This document shows positions 63,115 through 64,000 of a stretch of 64,000 nt of DNA, in pieces. The stretch is taken from assembly GCF_021646685.1 (NCBI RefSeq), contig NZ_JAKJHW010000001.1:930001-994000 (forward strand), read 5' to 3'. Origin of the DNA: Pseudalkalibacillus salsuginis (GTDB taxonomy: Bacteria; Bacillota; Bacilli; Bacillales; Fictibacillaceae). Position 1 is the stretch's first letter; each line of letters opens with the position of its first letter. A program made the translations under genes and the position numbers. A model generated the notes under the pieces. That model saw only the letters and a program-made list of their open reading frames with translations. It had not been told where the DNA came from and made no database searches.

Positions 63115-64000
63115 TTATTCATCCCCCCTTTTGAACGCCCCTGTAAGAATCAGCTGAATGAAACTGATCACGAAGATGATCAACATCAATACAACTCCGA
63201 TCGCAGCACCGAATCCCATGTCATTTTGTTGGATTCCCTGTTGGTAAAGGTATCCAACTACTGTTAAACCGATATTTCCAGGTGAACCTGCCGGCCAGTA
63301 AACGAAGCTTTCTTCAAACATTCGAAACCCTGCAATGATCGATATCGTTGTGACAAAAATAGTCACTGGCTTCAGAAATGGCAGGGTGACATATCTGAAT
63401 TTCTGAAATGCCGTCGCTCCATCAATATCAGCTGCCTCATAGGTTTCCTTAGGGATATTTTGCAAAGCTGCAAGGAAGTATAATATGTTGACACCCATCC
63501 AACGCCAAGAGCAAAGCAATACCATCAAGAACATTCCTGACCATGCATTATATCTCCATTCGACAGACTCTAACCCGATCCAATTCAGGAATTGGTTTGC
63601 TGCTGCCGAATCAGATTCTCCGAACAAAAGCCTGAATACCATACCAGCAACAATGGTTGAAGTTAATGCAGGAACGAATAAGGAGGATCTGAAAAACGTT
63701 TTGAATCTGACAATCTTGGAGTCTAGCAAAACGGCTATGATAATTGGAAATGCTACCAAAATTGACACTGTCAAAATGACATAAATGGTTGTATTTGACA
63801 GGGCCTTGAAAAAAGTAGGATTGAATATTCTGGAATAGTTATCGGTTCCGATAAATGTGACCTGGCCAGGCAATACACTTTGAAAGCTCATGATAATCGC
63901 CTGTATAGATGGATATAAAGATAAAATCAAAAATGAAAGTATAAAAGGTAGCACAAATATGTAAGGTACTACCTTTTTAGAATTCAAGAACTTGACAAAT
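63115..64000 (-). CDS. araP: ABC transporter permease AraP, 5' end beyond window edge
   Basis: At least 290 residues of a MalF-type permease are visible, with six helices and the EAA loop EAADIDGATAFQKFRYVTLP near 195. A TTG at 63987 could begin MNSKKVVPYIFVLPF. The frame stays open to the right edge (VKFLNSKKVVPYIFV), which aligns with an internal stretch of B. subtilis AraP (LFYSKKAAPYLF), so the true start probably lies beyond 64000. It is the first visible gene of the arabinan cluster on the minus strand. Confidence 0.9.
   Translation of the reverse strand, partial: FVKFLNSKKVVPYIFVLPFILSFLILSLYPSIQAIIMSFQSVLPGQVTFIGTDNYSRIFNPTFFKALSNTTIYVILTVSILVAFPIIIAVLLDSKIVRFKTFFRSSLFVPALTSTIVAGMVFRLLFGESDSAAANQFLNWIGLESVEWRYNAWSGMFLMVLLCSWRWMGVNILYFLAALQNIPKETYEAADIDGATAFQKFRYVTLPFLKPVTIFVTTISIIAGFRMFEESFVYWPAGSPGNIGLTVVGYLYQQGIQQNDMGFGAAIGVVLMLIIFVISFIQLILTGAFKRGDE

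Overview
The window is chromosomal DNA of an endospore-forming member of the Bacillaceae (Firmicutes). Signs are the strong GGAGG-type Shine-Dalgarno sites, frequent TTG and GTG starts, Rho-independent terminators with T tracts, spore genes (yutH coat protein, yutC lipoprotein, yunB, lytH, a Spo0E-like phosphatase), and a long stretch that follows the Bacillus subtilis yui-yum-yut-yun gene order. It is not B. subtilis: genes are inserted and missing within that backbone, and the intergenic repeats differ. The species cannot be named from the sequence alone.

Layout. 1-10.4 kb: a cut-off asparagine synthetase, a fumarase/aspartase-family lyase, small Bacillus-type unknown proteins, an alpha/beta hydrolase, a CapA-like protein, an SRPBCC protein, a DUF3870 protein, and a DUF819 membrane protein paired with a secreted YkfC-like NlpC/P60 endopeptidase. 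10.5-21.7 kb: yuiH, yuiF, pepA(yuiE), yuiD, yuiC, yuiB, yuiA, yumB and yumC, with a DUF309 gene, a cobalamin-binding-like gene whose only plausible start is a non-AUG codon, and a NUDIX gene inserted. 22-28.5 kb: yutM, a spo0E-like gene, dapF, yutK(nupC), yuzB, yutJ and yutI. Here yutJ is joined in frame to a TetR regulator. 28.6-47.7 kb: a 2-hydroxyacid dehydrogenase, yutH, yutG, yutF, yutE, an EAL protein, glpX, yutD, yutC, lipA, lytH, metPS, a lysine-riboswitch-controlled NhaC transporter, yunB, yunC, yunD and yunF. 48-54.4 kb: an accessory stretch with a GDSL hydrolase, msrA under an S-box riboswitch, a LysE-like protein, a sulfotransferase-like gene, and an HxlR regulator with a quinone-type oxidoreductase. 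54.4-64 kb: an arabinan utilisation cluster on the minus strand (araP, araQ, DUF624, araN, GH43 arabinanase, GH51 abfA, araM) that runs off the right edge.

How parts work together. The arabinan cluster encodes secretion of an arabinanase, uptake of arabino-oligosaccharides by AraNPQ, and intracellular cleavage by AbfA. The DUF819/YkfC pair suggests cell-wall peptide recycling. YumB, YumC, YutJ, YutM, YutI and LipA are redox or Fe-S functions. Two classical riboswitches (lysine L-box, SAM S-box) can be read from their conserved cores.

The most distinctive features are the TetR-NDH2 fusion with a palindromic operator at its own promoter, the apparent ATC start, and at least four families of dispersed intergenic repeats. 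The main one (called R1 here, about 190 bp, seven copies or fragments) has one copy expanded by a triplicated hairpin unit.
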